Source of the DNA: Flavobacterium sp. A45
GTDB lineage: Bacteria > Bacteroidota > Bacteroidia > Flavobacteriales > Flavobacteriaceae
DNA length: 64,000 nt
Assembly: GCF_002001005.1 (NCBI RefSeq)
Contig: NZ_MUNX01000065.1
Coordinates: 117,335-181,334 of the forward strand
Direction: 5' to 3'
Shown here: positions 25,049 to 33,134 of the stretch, one piece after another
How the letters are laid out: every line of letters begins with the position of its first letter
How positions within the stretch are numbered: position 1 is the first letter of the stretch
Made by a program: the position numbers and the translations under genes
Notes under the pieces: model-generated
What the model saw: only the letters and a program-made list of their open reading frames with translations
What the model was told of the DNA's origin: nothing
Databases searched by the model: none

Positions 25049-26437
25049 TTACAAGTGGATTACTTCTCCGTATGCATCAGCAACGGCTTCCATAACCGCT
25101 TCACTCATTGTTGGGTGAGGGTGGATAGATTTTAGGATTTCATGTCCTGTAGTTTCTAGTTTACGTGCTACAACTGCTTCAGCAATCATATCGGTAACTC
25201 CAGCACCAATCATGTGACATCCTAACCATTCGCCATATTTAGCATCAAAAATTACTTTTACAAAACCGTCTGGAGTTCCAGCAGCTTTAGCTTTTCCTGA
25301 AGCAGAGAATGGGAATTTACCAATTTTTAATTCGTATCCTTTTTCTTTAGCTTGTTTTTCCGTCAATCCTACAGAAGCGATTTCTGGGGTTGCATAAGTA
25401 CATCCAGGAACGTTTCCGTAATCGATAGGATCAACATGCAATCCAGCGATTTTCTCTACACAGTTAATTCCTTCAGCAGAAGCTACGTGAGCCAACGCTT
25501 GACCTGGAGTAACGTCTCCAATTGCGTAATATCCTGGAATATTAGTTTGGTTGTAAGCATCAACTAAGATTTTATCTCTGTCTGTAGCGATTCCAACTTC
25601 TTCTAATCCGATGTTTTCAATGTTAGTTTTGATTCCAACAGCAGACAATAAAATGTCAGCTTCAAGAACTTCTTCACCTTTTGCTGTTTTTACAAATGCT
25701 TTTACTCCGTTTCCAGTAGTATCAATACGCTCAACAGAAGAGTTGGTCATAATTTTGATTCCAGCTTTTTTCAAAGAACGCTCAAATTGTTTTGAGATAT
25801 CTTCATCTTCCACAGGAACTACGTTTGGCATAAATTCTACGATGGTAACATCAGTTCCCATTGAGTTGTAGAAATGTGCAAATTCCACTCCAATAGCTCC
25901 AGAACCTACAACAATCATAGATTTTGGTTGTGTTGGCAATGTCATTGCTTGACGGTATCCAATTACTTTTACTCCATCTTGAGGCAAGTTTGGTAACTCA
26001 CGAGAACGAGCTCCAGTAGCAATGATAATGTGATCAGCACTATATTCAGTAACTTTTCCGTCTTTATCAGTAACGTCTAATTTTTTACCAGCTTTTAGCT
26101 TTCCAAAACCGTCAATTACATCAATTTTATTTTTTTTCATCAGGAATTGAACTCCTTTGCTCATTCCTTCAGCAACACTACGACTGCGTTGTACAACAGC
26201 AGGGAAGTCTTTGTCAAATTCTTTTACAGTTAATCCGTAATCTGAAGCATGTTTTAAATAATCAAAAACTTGAGCCGATTTTAATAATGCTTTAGTTGGA
26301 ATACATCCCCAGTTTAAACATATACCACCAAGGTTTTCTTTTTCTACTACAGCTACTTTAAATCCTAATTGAGAGGCTCTAATTGCTGTAACATATCCTC
26401 CAGGTCCACTTCCTAAAACTATAATATCGTATTTCAT
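25049..26437 (-). CDS. lpdA: Dihydrolipoyl dehydrogenase
   Basis: This 462-aa FAD/NAD flavoenzyme reoxidises dihydrolipoamide of 2-oxoacid dehydrogenase and glycine-cleavage complexes. It has the FAD site GSGPGGYVTAIRA, the redox disulfide Cys40/Cys45 (GGICLNWGCIPTKAL), the NAD site VVGSGAIGVEF and the C-terminal active-site pair His441/Glu446 (HPHPTMSEAV). All catalytic residues are present. It is monocistronic. Codon use is strongly biased, as expected for a highly expressed gene. Confidence 0.95.
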   Translation of the reverse strand: MKYDIIVLGSGPGGYVTAIRASQLGFKVAVVEKENLGGICLNWGCIPTKALLKSAQVFDYLKHASDYGLTVKEFDKDFPAVVQRSRSVAEGMSKGVQFLMKKNKIDVIDGFGKLKAGKKLDVTDKDGKVTEYSADHIIIATGARSRELPNLPQDGVKVIGYRQAMTLPTQPKSMIVVGSGAIGVEFAHFYNSMGTDVTIVEFMPNVVPVEDEDISKQFERSLKKAGIKIMTNSSVERIDTTGNGVKAFVKTAKGEEVLEADILLSAVGIKTNIENIGLEEVGIATDRDKILVDAYNQTNIPGYYAIGDVTPGQALAHVASAEGINCVEKIAGLHVDPIDYGNVPGCTYATPEIASVGLTEKQAKEKGYELKIGKFPFSASGKAKAAGTPDGFVKVIFDAKYGEWLGCHMIGAGVTDMIAEAVVARKLETTGHEILKSIHPHPTMSEAVMEAVADAYGEVIHL

Positions 26438-26586
26438 TTTTTTCTTTTTATTTAAATTATTGTAAAAATGAATTTGTGAAAACTCATCGTTATTTTTATG
26501 ATTATCGTAATAAATTGAGATTGCGAATTTAAGGATTTATTTGATTATGGGAAAATTTAGCAGGAACAAAGTTTTTTGACATTTTG

Positions 26587-28356
26587 TTATAAAAAAGTAT
26601 CCGAACTGGAAGTGCTAAACTGCGAATCATACAAGTTTTTATAAAATCCTTTTTCTTGGTTTATTAATTCTTGATGCGTTCCTTGTTCTACAATTAAACC
26701 TTTGTCCATCACCACAATTTTATCTGCATTGACAATGGTTGCCAATCGATGTGCAATTACGATGGATGTTCTTCCTTTGGTGATAGTTTCGGTAGCTCGT
26801 TGAATTAATTCCTCAGAATAAGTGTCTATTGATGAAGTCGCTTCGTCCAAAATAAGGATACTCGGATTGCTTACGTACGCCCGTAAAAACGCAATAAGTT
26901 GACGTTGACCAGATGATAACATTACACCGCGTTCTTTTACATCAAAATCATAATTGTCAGGTAAGCTCATAATGAAATCATGAACACCTATTTTTTTTGC
27001 TGCATTCAACACTTGATCTCTAGTGACTTCGGGATCGTTTAGCGTTATGTTGTTGTAAATGGTATCGGCAAAAAGAAATACATCCTGCAAAACCACTGCA
27101 ATTTGCTTGCGCAAAGAACCCAAACTATAGTTCTCAATATTATGACCATCTATAAAAATGGAACCGCTATTGATTTCGTAGAAACGATTCAGTAAATTGA
27201 TAATTGTCGATTTTCCAGCTCCAGTAGATCCCACTATGGCAATGGTCTGACTCGCTTTTACTTCAAGATTGATTCCTTTTATCACTTCTTCGTTTGGAAT
27301 ATAACCAAATCTCACTTCTTCAAAACGAATATCTCCGTCAAATAATGGCGCTTCGATAGTTCCTGTGTCTTGTATTTGATCTTGCGTATCTAATATGTCA
27401 AAAACACGATTGGCAGCAATCATTCCCAATTGCATCTCATTGAATTTATCCGCAATTTGACGTAAAGGATTAAACAGCATTCCGATGAACATGGTGTATG
27501 AAAACAAATCCCCAAAAGTAGTCGAAGTATCACCTTCTAAAATATGGAATCCTCCGTATAAAACAATGAAACCAAGAGTTAATGAGGAAATAATATCGGC
27601 AATAGGAAAGAAAATCGAGTTGTACAAAATGGTTTTTATCCAAGCTCTGTTGTGTTTGTCGTTGATTACCCTGAATTTTTCTGCTTCAATGTCTTCACGA
27701 TGAAAAAGCTGAACAATTTTCATCCCCGTAACTCTTTCTTGAACAAAAGAATTCATATTAGCAATTTGAGTACGTACTTCCTCAAAGGCAACTTGCATCT
27801 TTTTTTGGAAAATCCGTGTAATATAAACTAAGATAGGCATGGCGACAATCACAATCCACGTCAGTTTCCAGTTCATATAAAACATAAAAATAAGTACTAC
27901 CAGCATTTTCATCAAGTCACTTATAATCATGAATAATCCCTGGCTGAAAATACGGGCAATCGCTTCAATGTCAGATACGGAACGGGTTACGAGTTGGCCC
28001 ACAGGAACCAAGTCAAAATATTTCATTCTAAAACTCAAAATATGTTTGAACAGTTTTACCCTAATATCCTTCACAATATCCTGTCCGAGCCAATTGGCCC
28101 AATACACAAAGAAAAATTGTGCCAAAACCTCTAGGATAAGTACTACACCCATTAAGGAGATGTAAATCAATAAACCGGTTTGGTCTTTGGGTTGGATGTA
28201 ACTATCGACAGTTTGTTTCAGTAAATAGGGACGAAGTGCTGCAAAAACCGATAGTGAAATGGCGAAAATAATCACACCGTTAAAACGCCATTGATAGGGT
28301 TTTGTGTATTTTAATATTCTCTTGAATAATCGGGTATCAAATGCTTTTGCTTTCAT
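26587..28356 (-). CDS. ABC exporter, fused permease and ATPase (MsbA-like)
   Basis: This 589-aa half-transporter has six TM helices (residues about 20-310) and a C-terminal ATPase. Walker A is GSTGAGKST, the signature is LSSGQRQL, Walker B is ILILDEATSS and the H-loop is VIAHRL. It should work as a homodimer exporting lipid, peptide or drug substrates; the cargo is unknown. It lies downstream of truA, with repeat copy A3 between them. Confidence 0.9.
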   Translation of the reverse strand: MKAKAFDTRLFKRILKYTKPYQWRFNGVIIFAISLSVFAALRPYLLKQTVDSYIQPKDQTGLLIYISLMGVVLILEVLAQFFFVYWANWLGQDIVKDIRVKLFKHILSFRMKYFDLVPVGQLVTRSVSDIEAIARIFSQGLFMIISDLMKMLVVLIFMFYMNWKLTWIVIVAMPILVYITRIFQKKMQVAFEEVRTQIANMNSFVQERVTGMKIVQLFHREDIEAEKFRVINDKHNRAWIKTILYNSIFFPIADIISSLTLGFIVLYGGFHILEGDTSTTFGDLFSYTMFIGMLFNPLRQIADKFNEMQLGMIAANRVFDILDTQDQIQDTGTIEAPLFDGDIRFEEVRFGYIPNEEVIKGINLEVKASQTIAIVGSTGAGKSTIINLLNRFYEINSGSIFIDGHNIENYSLGSLRKQIAVVLQDVFLFADTIYNNITLNDPEVTRDQVLNAAKKIGVHDFIMSLPDNYDFDVKERGVMLSSGQRQLIAFLRAYVSNPSILILDEATSSIDTYSEELIQRATETITKGRTSIVIAHRLATIVNADKIVVMDKGLIVEQGTHQELINQEKGFYKNLYDSQFSTSSSDTFL

Positions 28357-28368
28357 TTATTTTTTTGG

Positions 28369-28443
28369 AGCTATTCCTGCTATCCGCTTGTATCTTTTTA
28401 TTTTTAAAGAAAAAACAAAAAGGATATCGCTTCTATCAGGGCT
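28369..28443 (-). repeat. Interspersed structured repeat, family A short form (copy A3)
   Basis: This 75-nt element reads AGCCCTGATAGAAGCG at its minus-strand start and ends GCGGATAGCAGGAATAGCT. The centre pairs TTTTTGTTTTT with AAAAATAAAAA. It lies between truA and the ABC exporter gene, and the truA stop codon (28442-28444) overlaps it. It is inverted relative to copy A4. Confidence 0.8.
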
Positions 28444-29182
28444 ATTTCGTAATGTAATCGTATTCAATTTTGGTTAAATATAACCCATGTGCCGGAACCG
28501 AAAACCCAGCTTTGTCTCTGTTTTTACTTTCTATAATCGATTCAAAATCATCCAAAGTGATTTTGTGTAATCCAATATTAATTAAAGTTCCAACAATCGA
28601 GCGAACCATATTTCGTAAAAAACGATTGGCGGAAATGGTGAAAATTAGTTTTCCGCTTTCCTGTTTCCAATACGCTTCAAATATAGTGCAGTCAAAGGTA
28701 TTTACATCGGTATTTACCTTAGAAAAACATTGAAAATCGGTATGATTAAATAAAGATTTTGCAGCTTGATTCATTAAATCCAAATCCAGTTTTTGATGAA
28801 AGTACCAGCTTTGTTCTTGAAGGAATGCGTCTTTAAAAGTATTTATGTGATATTCGTAAGTTCTTTTTGTGGCGTCAAAACGAGTGTGAGCTTCATCATC
28901 AACGGGAAAAACGTCATATATAACAATGTCTTTTGGTAAAAATGAATTCAGTTTGTGTATTACATTCGGAATGTCAAATGGAGTTTCTAAATCAAAATGA
29001 GCATACATTTCTTTGGCGTGAACACCTGTATCGGTTCTTCCTGCTCCCATGAGATTTATCTCCGAGTTGAGAATAATCGAAAAAGCTTTGTTCATTGTTT
29101 CTTGAACAGAGGCAGCATTGGGTTGGTATTGCCAACCATGATAATTGGTTCCGTTGTAAGCTAATTTTATAAAATACCTCAA
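28442..29182 (-). CDS. truA: tRNA pseudouridine(38-40) synthase
   Basis: This 246-aa enzyme isomerises U38-U40 in the anticodon arm of tRNAs. Catalytic Asp51 is in GAGRTDTGVHA, with the RNA-binding N-terminus YFIKLAYNGTNYHGWQ and later FSKVNTD and RFLRNMVRSIVGT blocks. The family N-terminus (MRYF) is in place only if translation begins at a TTG (29182-29180). An in-frame TGA lies 12-14 bases upstream, and the first ATG would delete the conserved N-terminal strand. Five CAGTTTT heptamers abut the start, and the stop lies in repeat A3. Confidence 0.93.
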   Translation of the reverse strand: MRYFIKLAYNGTNYHGWQYQPNAASVQETMNKAFSIILNSEINLMGAGRTDTGVHAKEMYAHFDLETPFDIPNVIHKLNSFLPKDIVIYDVFPVDDEAHTRFDATKRTYEYHINTFKDAFLQEQSWYFHQKLDLDLMNQAAKSLFNHTDFQCFSKVNTDVNTFDCTIFEAYWKQESGKLIFTISANRFLRNMVRSIVGTLINIGLHKITLDDFESIIESKNRDKAGFSVPAHGLYLTKIEYDYITK

Positions 29183-29185
29183 AGT

Positions 29186-29220
29186 CAGTTTTCAGTTTTC
29201 AGTTTTCAGTTTTCAGTTTT
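29186..29220. repeat. Tandem heptamer array (CAGTTTT)5
   Basis: There are five exact copies of CAGTTTT, starting 3 nt upstream of the truA start codon and lying in its 5' leader. A related TCAGTTTT word is partly present at both ends. Confidence 0.85.
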
Positions 29221-29365
29221 GACAGTTTGGAATTTGGCTATTCTGAAAGAAATCTTATTTGTACATTTTGAAGAGCAAAGATACTTATTAATTTTTTTGT
29301 CATGAATACGCTTTGAAGCAAAGTTTTTTGGATTGAAAATTTATTTTATTTAAAACTAGAATGTC

Positions 29366-29373
29366 TATTTTTG
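29366..29373 (+). promoter_or_regulatory. Candidate -7 box for the phosphoesterase gene
   Basis: TATTTTTG fits TAnnTTTG. If used, the 5' leader of about 100 nt would contain repeat A4. No TTG occurs at 19 nt spacing. Confidence 0.3.
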
Positions 29374-29386
29374 CAGAAATGCCCAT

Positions 29387-29462
29387 AGCCCTGATAGCAG
29401 TGGAAATCCTTTTTGTTTTTTCTTTAAAAACAAAAAGATTGCAACGGATAGCAGGATTAGCT
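29387..29462 (+). repeat. Interspersed structured repeat, family A short form (copy A4)
   Basis: This 76-nt element begins AGCCCTGATAGCAGTGG and ends CGGATAGCAGGATTAGCT. The central arms TTTTTGTTTTT and AAAAACAAAAA pair perfectly. It ends 10 nt before the phosphoesterase ATG and is inverted relative to A3, so the pair brackets truA. Confidence 0.8.
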
Positions 29463-29472
29463 TCTTAAAAAT

Positions 29473-29970
29473 ATGAAAAAAATTCTCCTTCTTTCGGATA
29501 CGCACAGTCACATTGACGATACGATTTTAAAATATGTAAATCAGGCCGATGAGGTTTGGCATGCGGGTGATATTGGGGATTTGGTAGTTACGGATACCAT
29601 AAAAAAGTTAAAACCTTTGCGTTGTGTGTATGGTAATATTGATGATGCCCAGGCACGTTTGGAATTCCCTTTGCACAATCGGTTTTTTTGTGAAGGTGTG
29701 GATGTTTGGATAACACATATTGGCGGTTATCCAGGGAAATACAATCCATCTTTGAAAGCTGAAATGGCATCAAATCCACCAAAATTGTTTATTTGTGGAC
29801 ATTCACATATTCTAAAAGTAATTTTTGACAAAAAGAGTAATCTATTGCACATGAATCCGGGTGCGGTCGGTAAAAGTGGTTTCCATCAGGTGAGAACGAT
29901 GCTTCGTTTTGTGATTGATGGAGAGGCTATTAAAGATTTGGAGATTATTGAAATAGATAAAAAAGCATAG
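29473..29970 (+). CDS. YfcE/MJ0936-type metallophosphoesterase
   Basis: This 165-aa calcineurin-like phosphoesterase has the complete metal-site series LLSDTHSH, WHAGDIGD, VYGNIDD, THIGGYPG and CGHSHI, followed by MNPGAVG. Relatives are cytoplasmic Mn2+-dependent phosphodiesterases of uncertain physiological substrate. The ATG follows repeat A4 by 10 nt. The stop at 29970 is only 5 nt from the stop of the converging histidine kinase gene, and no terminator is seen. Confidence 0.9.
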   Translation: MKKILLLSDTHSHIDDTILKYVNQADEVWHAGDIGDLVVTDTIKKLKPLRCVYGNIDDAQARLEFPLHNRFFCEGVDVWITHIGGYPGKYNPSLKAEMASNPPKLFICGHSHILKVIFDKKSNLLHMNPGAVGKSGFHQVRTMLRFVIDGEAIKDLEIIEIDKKA

Positions 29971-29975
29971 TGTTC

Positions 29976-31670
29976 TTAATGGACTATTGGAATTTTTAAG
30001 CTAACAATTGTTCCCTTGTTTAGTGTTGAGTTAATAATGAATTCTCCTTTCATATTGTTTATTCTCGCCCGAATTTGGTTGATTCCAAACCCTTCGGTAA
30101 CTTCCAGTTTGCTGTCGATAAATCCGTTCCCATCATCGGAAACTACTATGGAAAGTTTATTTTCAACTTCTTTAATCGTAACATCTGCGGTAGTTGCTTC
30201 ACTGTGTTTTATGATATTGTTGAGTAACTCAGCAATTATAAAATAGAGTTTCATCTCAAAATCTTCATTGTATCTTTTTTTAATTTCAATACTTGAATTA
30301 AATGTGATCTTAATTCTTGAATTAGATGTTTTTTCACACAAATCTTCCAAAGCATATAGTAATCCAAATCGAACCAATAGGCTAGGCATCAGTTCGTGAG
30401 ATAGGTTTCGAATTTGATTGTGTGCTTCTTCTAGAATTTCTTTTGTTTTGTTTATTTCTTCAGGTTGGGCTTTATTGATTGAAGTAAAAACATTTAGATG
30501 TAATCCAGCCGATGAAAGTAAGGAACTAATATTGTCGTGTAGAAAAGAGGCGATTTTTTTTCGCTCCAATTCTTGTCCGTCAATAGAGGCATTGATGATG
30601 TTTTCTTGTATTTTGCTCCGAATATCTTTGAGTCTGTTTTTTTGTTTCAAACGAATGTTTTGAACAAAAAAATAGAAGAAAATAATCACACATAACAAAA
30701 GAAAAAGCACGATGATGGCAATTTTTTTATTTTTGGATTGTTCTTCAATAAGTTTGTTCTGCTTTATTTTATAAGTTGTTTCAATCTTGTCGATTTCTCT
30801 CTTATAGTGATCTATTTCGAGATTAACTCCTATAACATTGGCTTTGGTTAGTTTTTCCTCTATGTTGAGCTCATTGGTTATTTTGTAATATAACATGAGG
30901 TTGTCATAGGCTTTTTTGGGCTGATTAATTTTATTTAAAAATTTTGAATATTCTAAATAGGAGTACGATAGGTCGGACTTCTCGTTTCCATTAGTACCAA
31001 GTTTAATGGCTTTTTCAAAATAAAAAGTTGCTTTATCAATGTTGTTGATAAAACTGTAATACATGCCGTTCAGCATATTCAAAGCTACAATGGTTGAATC
31101 GTCTCCATCAATAGGTTGGTATTTGTTGATGTATCTCAAATATGAAAATCCTTCTATAAATTTTCCAATGTCAAAATAAGCCCAAGTAATATTGAGTTTT
31201 GTGAGGAATATTTGTTTTCTGTCAAGAACTGTTTGACTTAGCTGTAGTGATTTTTGATAATAAAAAATTCCTTTGTCGTATTGCTTTTTGTCAAAACAAT
31301 AGATGTTACCTAAGTTATTGTAAAACTGGTTTTTTAAAGTGTTGTCACTTGTTTTGTTAACGTAGTAAAGCCCTAGATTGTAATAGTGTAATGCTTTTAA
31401 AGGTTCTGTTAGTTCATCAAAGTTGGAAGCTATGATTAAGTAGGAATTAGCAATTAAAGTATTGTCTTTATTTTTAATAGCCTGTTCTAATGCAACCCTT
31501 GATTTTAATAATGATTTATCATAATCGCCATTAATTCTGTTTGCTCTCGCATCTTTTATTAGTTTGGCAGTTTCTTTCTGCGATAGTGTTTTGTTTTGGG
31601 CGAGTGAGGTTTGACTAAAATAGATTAGAAATATAAAAAGAATTAGTATTCGAAATCTAATTTGATTCAT
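29976..31670 (-). CDS. TPR-containing sensor histidine kinase
   Basis: This 564-aa kinase has a signal peptide, periplasmic tetratricopeptide-like repeats (about 35-275), a coiled coil, one TM helix (KIAIIVLFLLLCVIIFFYFF) and a cytoplasmic HisKA_3 domain with phospho-acceptor His378 (SFLHDNISSLLSS). The HATPase domain has SDDGNGF and GFGINQIRARI. This architecture is common in Bacteroidota for sensing envelope or nutrient states. It lies 47 nt after the response regulator gene, so the two form a kinase-regulator pair. Confidence 0.9.
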   Translation of the reverse strand: MNQIRFRILILFIFLIYFSQTSLAQNKTLSQKETAKLIKDARANRINGDYDKSLLKSRVALEQAIKNKDNTLIANSYLIIASNFDELTEPLKALHYYNLGLYYVNKTSDNTLKNQFYNNLGNIYCFDKKQYDKGIFYYQKSLQLSQTVLDRKQIFLTKLNITWAYFDIGKFIEGFSYLRYINKYQPIDGDDSTIVALNMLNGMYYSFINNIDKATFYFEKAIKLGTNGNEKSDLSYSYLEYSKFLNKINQPKKAYDNLMLYYKITNELNIEEKLTKANVIGVNLEIDHYKREIDKIETTYKIKQNKLIEEQSKNKKIAIIVLFLLLCVIIFFYFFVQNIRLKQKNRLKDIRSKIQENIINASIDGQELERKKIASFLHDNISSLLSSAGLHLNVFTSINKAQPEEINKTKEILEEAHNQIRNLSHELMPSLLVRFGLLYALEDLCEKTSNSRIKITFNSSIEIKKRYNEDFEMKLYFIIAELLNNIIKHSEATTADVTIKEVENKLSIVVSDDGNGFIDSKLEVTEGFGINQIRARINNMKGEFIINSTLNKGTIVSLKIPIVH

Positions 31671-31717
31671 ACCGTTTATTGTAGAAGCGATAATATAATG
31701 TTTTCAGTTTTTAAAAC

Positions 31718-32380
31718 TTAAGATATAATCAAATGATTATTCATGGCATATTTAACAATGCCAATTGTGTTTTTTGCTTTTAATTTTTTCATAATATTTT
31801 TTCGATGTGTTTCAACAGTATTAATACTGATGAAAAGTTGCTCACTTATTTCTTTGCCACTATATTCCAGAGCAATCAAAATGATGATTTCAATTTCACG
31901 TTCGGTCAACAACGGATTTACATTGGGTTTGTAAGTTTTTAACTTTGGATTGTTTTTGGTGGCATTTGAGAATATTTTTTCTCGAATGGACTCGCAAAAA
32001 TATTCTTCATTGTTGGCAACAGCTTGTACCGCTTCAATGATATTGTCTCCAGCACATTGTTTGGTCAAATAGCCACTTACACCCAAGTCCATGATTTCTT
32101 TAATTAATTTTAAATCATCATAACTCGAAAGGATTATTACTTTGCAGGGAAAACCTTTTTGAGCAAATTCTTTAACGACTTCAATTCCGTCTTTTTCGGG
32201 CATACTAATGTCTAAAACAAGTACGTCAGCTTGATTCTTGGTTACATCGTCGTAAATAGTTGTTCCGTTGAGAGATGAACCAACAACTTCAAAATTTGGT
32301 ATTGTTTGTAGTAAAGTTTGAATACCGTGCAAAATTATCTGGTGGTCATCGGCAAGATGAATTCGAATATTCTTTGTCAT
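31718..32380 (-). CDS. NarL/FixJ-type response regulator
   Basis: This regulator (220 aa from the ATG 32380, MTKNIRIHLADDHQ) has a receiver domain with phospho-acceptor Asp57 (VLVLDISMPEKDG) and a C-terminal LuxR-type helix-turn-helix (LTEREIEIIILIALEYSGKE). A seven-codon longer frame starts at a TTG (32401), but a candidate -7 box overlaps that point, favouring the ATG. It is the first gene of a two-component operon with the TPR kinase. Confidence 0.9.
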   Translation of the reverse strand: MTKNIRIHLADDHQIILHGIQTLLQTIPNFEVVGSSLNGTTIYDDVTKNQADVLVLDISMPEKDGIEVVKEFAQKGFPCKVIILSSYDDLKLIKEIMDLGVSGYLTKQCAGDNIIEAVQAVANNEEYFCESIREKIFSNATKNNPKLKTYKPNVNPLLTEREIEIIILIALEYSGKEISEQLFISINTVETHRKNIMKKLKAKNTIGIVKYAMNNHLIIS

Positions 32381-32398
32381 ATTATCAATTACAGTACT

Positions 32399-32406
32399 CA
32401 AATTTA
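32399..32406 (-). promoter_or_regulatory. Candidate -7 box for the two-component operon
   Basis: The minus strand reads TAAATTTG, matching TAnnTTTG and placing the transcript start about 10-15 nt before the ATG at 32380. The -33 element is not clear. Confidence 0.35.
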
Positions 32407-32476
32407 TAAAAAAAAAGATTCTTATCTGTACTAATTTTTTTATTTATCAAATAAAATATAACAGCTCTTATGTATA

Positions 32477-32502
32477 AAAAAACCCGAACTGTTACATTCG
32501 GG
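32477..32502 (-). terminator. Terminator of the DUF4293 gene
   Basis: The stem CCCGAA (32483-32488) pairs with 32497-32502. A U run follows on the minus strand. Confidence 0.65.
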
Positions 32503-32538
32503 ATTTCTTCGCACATTAATAAATTAAATTTTATAGGT

Positions 32539-32952
32539 TTATCTCAATCGATCCACAGATTTTACAAGATCTTCGTCCTTCTTGATGGCTTTATTAGCAA
32601 GAACTAAAAAAACGATTGCCAAGATAGGCAGAAACATCCCAATACCTTTCTCAGAAACAACAGGTGCTTCTCCAGATAAATTTAGTGAATGATAAACAAA
32701 CAATCCTAATAAAATCAAATTTAATACGATATTCAATCTGTTGGCAACAAATTGAGTATGTCTTTTTTTAAATGATATAATGCTGTATATAGTTATTGCG
32801 GTGCTTAAGCCAAAAAATATTACATAAAATTGGTTTTGCATAAAAAAATACTCTTTACCATCACTTAATGTCCATAGTGGGAAAATAAACGGCAAAAGGC
32901 CTATCATCAAAAAGGTAAGTATTAAATATACGGTCTGAATTCTTTGTATCAT
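32539..32952 (-). CDS. DUF4293-type membrane protein
   Basis: This 137-aa protein has four TM helices, starting MIQRIQTVYLILTFLMIG, and a charged C-terminus (KAIKKDEDLVKSVDRLR). The MIQRIQ(T/S)(V/I)(Y/F)L start is typical of the Bacteroidota DUF4293 family, which I recall lying next to rho. It is divergent from rho across 182 nt. Function unknown. Confidence 0.8.
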   Translation of the reverse strand: MIQRIQTVYLILTFLMIGLLPFIFPLWTLSDGKEYFFMQNQFYVIFFGLSTAITIYSIISFKKRHTQFVANRLNIVLNLILLGLFVYHSLNLSGEAPVVSEKGIGMFLPILAIVFLVLANKAIKKDEDLVKSVDRLR

Positions 32953-33134
32953 GTCTTTCTATTGTAGTACAAAAATATATTTTCTTTTTAATAAATACTA
33001 TTGTATGATAAATTTTATTTGTATTATTGCATAACATTACCGTAAGCACTTCATACTGCGGTTCATTAAAATAAGATACTACCCAAAAAAATCTTTTGCA
33101 TTATTTCCAAATTAATTAAACAAATAGAACATTC

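Noticed and set aside
29186..29220. The (CAGTTTT)5 array as a CRISPR
   Set aside because: Units are 7 bp with no spacers and no cas genes anywhere in the window.
32381..32401. Seven-codon longer start of the response regulator at TTG 32401
   Set aside because: A -7 box overlaps that position, and the ATG at 32380 gives the usual N-terminus of the family.
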